A stretch of DNA of 5,262 nt from Clostridia bacterium (GTDB lineage Bacteria > Bacillota > Clostridia > Oscillospirales > CAG-272). Position 1 is the stretch's first letter, and the number at the start of each line of letters is the position of its first letter. Made by a program: the position numbers and the translations under genes. Of this stretch, positions 4,740 through 5,262 are shown piece after piece. The stretch is from contig CAAGJL010000248.1 of assembly GCA_900770145.1 (NCBI GenBank), forward strand, positions 1-5,262. Reading direction: 5' to 3'. The notes below the pieces were generated by a model, which searched no databases, was not told where the DNA came from, and saw nothing but the letters and a program-made list of their open reading frames with translations.

Positions 4740-5262
4740 ATGATCGTTCTCAGCGCCACGGATATTACGGTGTCGTTCGGCACCCGCACCATCCTGTCTC
4801 ACGTTTCTTTTTCGTTGCAGGAAAATGACCGCATGGGGCTGGTCGGCGTCAACGGTTGCGGCAAATCCACGCTGTTCCGCGTGCTGATGGGAGAGCTGAC
4901 GCCGGACACCGGCGCGGTCTATCTTTCCTCCGGTAAAAGCATTGGGATTCTGCGGCAAAACGACGCGTTTCTGGAAGATCAGACCGGGGAATACACCGGG
5001 GGCGACAACGCGCTTTCCTTTTTGCTTGACGGCTTCCCCGAACTGCTTGCCGCCGAGAGCCGACTGCTGGAACTGGAAGAAGTGTTGCACGCCGGGGGCG
5101 GCACGGCGGAACTCAACGCCGCCTATGACGACCTGCGGCGAAAGTTTGAGCGGGAGGGCGGGCTGGAATTCCGTTCCCGCGCGGCGGGGCTGCTCGCCAG
5201 GATGGGTTTTGACAGCGAGGCGATGCGCCGCCCGCTTTCCACGCTTTCCGGCGGTCAGCGCA
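4740..5262 (+). CDS. ABC-F family ATPase, N-terminal part
   Basis: The first 174 codons of a gene cut by the right edge of the window. ABC-F proteins have two ATPase domains and no membrane segments. They act on ribosomes, some in translation factor roles (EttA, Uup and YdiF types) and some in protection from ribosome-targeting antibiotics. Visible parts: Walker A GVNGCGKST at 36-44 (K42), a Q-loop glutamine at Q73, a long charged helical insert at about 95-150 in the position of the arm subdomain, and the signature LSGGQ at 169-173. Start ATG 4740 is supported by AAGGAGG (4729-4735), 4 bases upstream. The opening (SATDITVSFGTRTILSHVSFSL) lacks a signal peptide and fits soluble ABC-F proteins. 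The inter-domain linker, second ATPase domain and C-terminal region that separate the subfamilies lie outside the window, so resistance versus housekeeping cannot be decided. It has its own strong promoter and a structured leader. Confidence 0.9.
   Translation, partial: MIVLSATDITVSFGTRTILSHVSFSLQENDRMGLVGVNGCGKSTLFRVLMGELTPDTGAVYLSSGKSIGILRQNDAFLEDQTGEYTGGDNALSFLLDGFPELLAAESRLLELEEVLHAGGGTAELNAAYDDLRRKFEREGGLEFRSRAAGLLARMGFDSEAMRRPLSTLSGGQR

Noticed and set aside
4651..4743. A 30-codon leader peptide ending in an ATGA overlap with the ABC-F gene
   Set aside because: Its only ATG (4651) lies 2 bases after the -10 hexamer and before the predicted transcription start near 4656. It has no ribosome binding site, and no other standard start codon occurs in the frame.
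1..5262. CRISPR arrays, tRNA or rRNA genes, insertion sequences and phage genes
   Set aside because: No spaced direct repeats, no tRNA-like folds, and no transposase, integrase or phage-type proteins were seen on either strand.

Overview
The window reads as a GC-rich Firmicute, probably a member of the Clostridia. The reasons are consensus TTGACA/TATAAT promoters, strong AGGAGG-type ribosome binding sites, a CpsB/YwqE-type PHP phosphatase, and a NAD-dependent ligase of the usual bacterial length. No taxonomic marker is decisive. The first 20 bases match the end of a standard Illumina adapter, so the left edge is a sequencing artefact and the biology starts at base 21. This looks like the end of an assembled contig, probably metagenomic.

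Layout: (1) Bases 2133 down to 21 on the minus strand hold one apparent operon. A consensus promoter (2133-2104) is followed by a PHP-type phosphatase (2071-1337), a family 8 glycosyltransferase (1267-242), and the first 75 codons of a membrane-anchored or secreted protein (245-21) whose start overlaps the glycosyltransferase stop as ATGA. This gene set suggests assembly or modification of a cell-surface glycan. (2) Bases 2072-2231 form a divergent promoter region. (3) Bases 2232-4241 on the plus strand are a complete ligA, the NAD-dependent DNA ligase, with its own extended -10 promoter and an intrinsic terminator at 4293-4338. (4) Bases 4603-4337 on the minus strand encode an 88-residue, cysteine-rich, probably zinc-binding protein of unknown function. 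It converges on ligA, and its stop codon lies inside or beside the ligA terminator T-tract. (5) From 4621 a perfect-consensus promoter drives a structured leader and the first 174 codons of an ABC-F family ATPase, which runs off the right edge.

The ligase and ABC-F genes are housekeeping or translation-related. The minus-strand operon and the small Cys-rich gene are the more accessory parts. I found no clearly new biological system. The points most worth following up are the unusual metal-ligand position in the PHP protein, the truncated anchored protein at the end of the glycosyltransferase operon, the Cys-rich small protein, and the leader of the ABC-F gene, which can form alternative hairpins.
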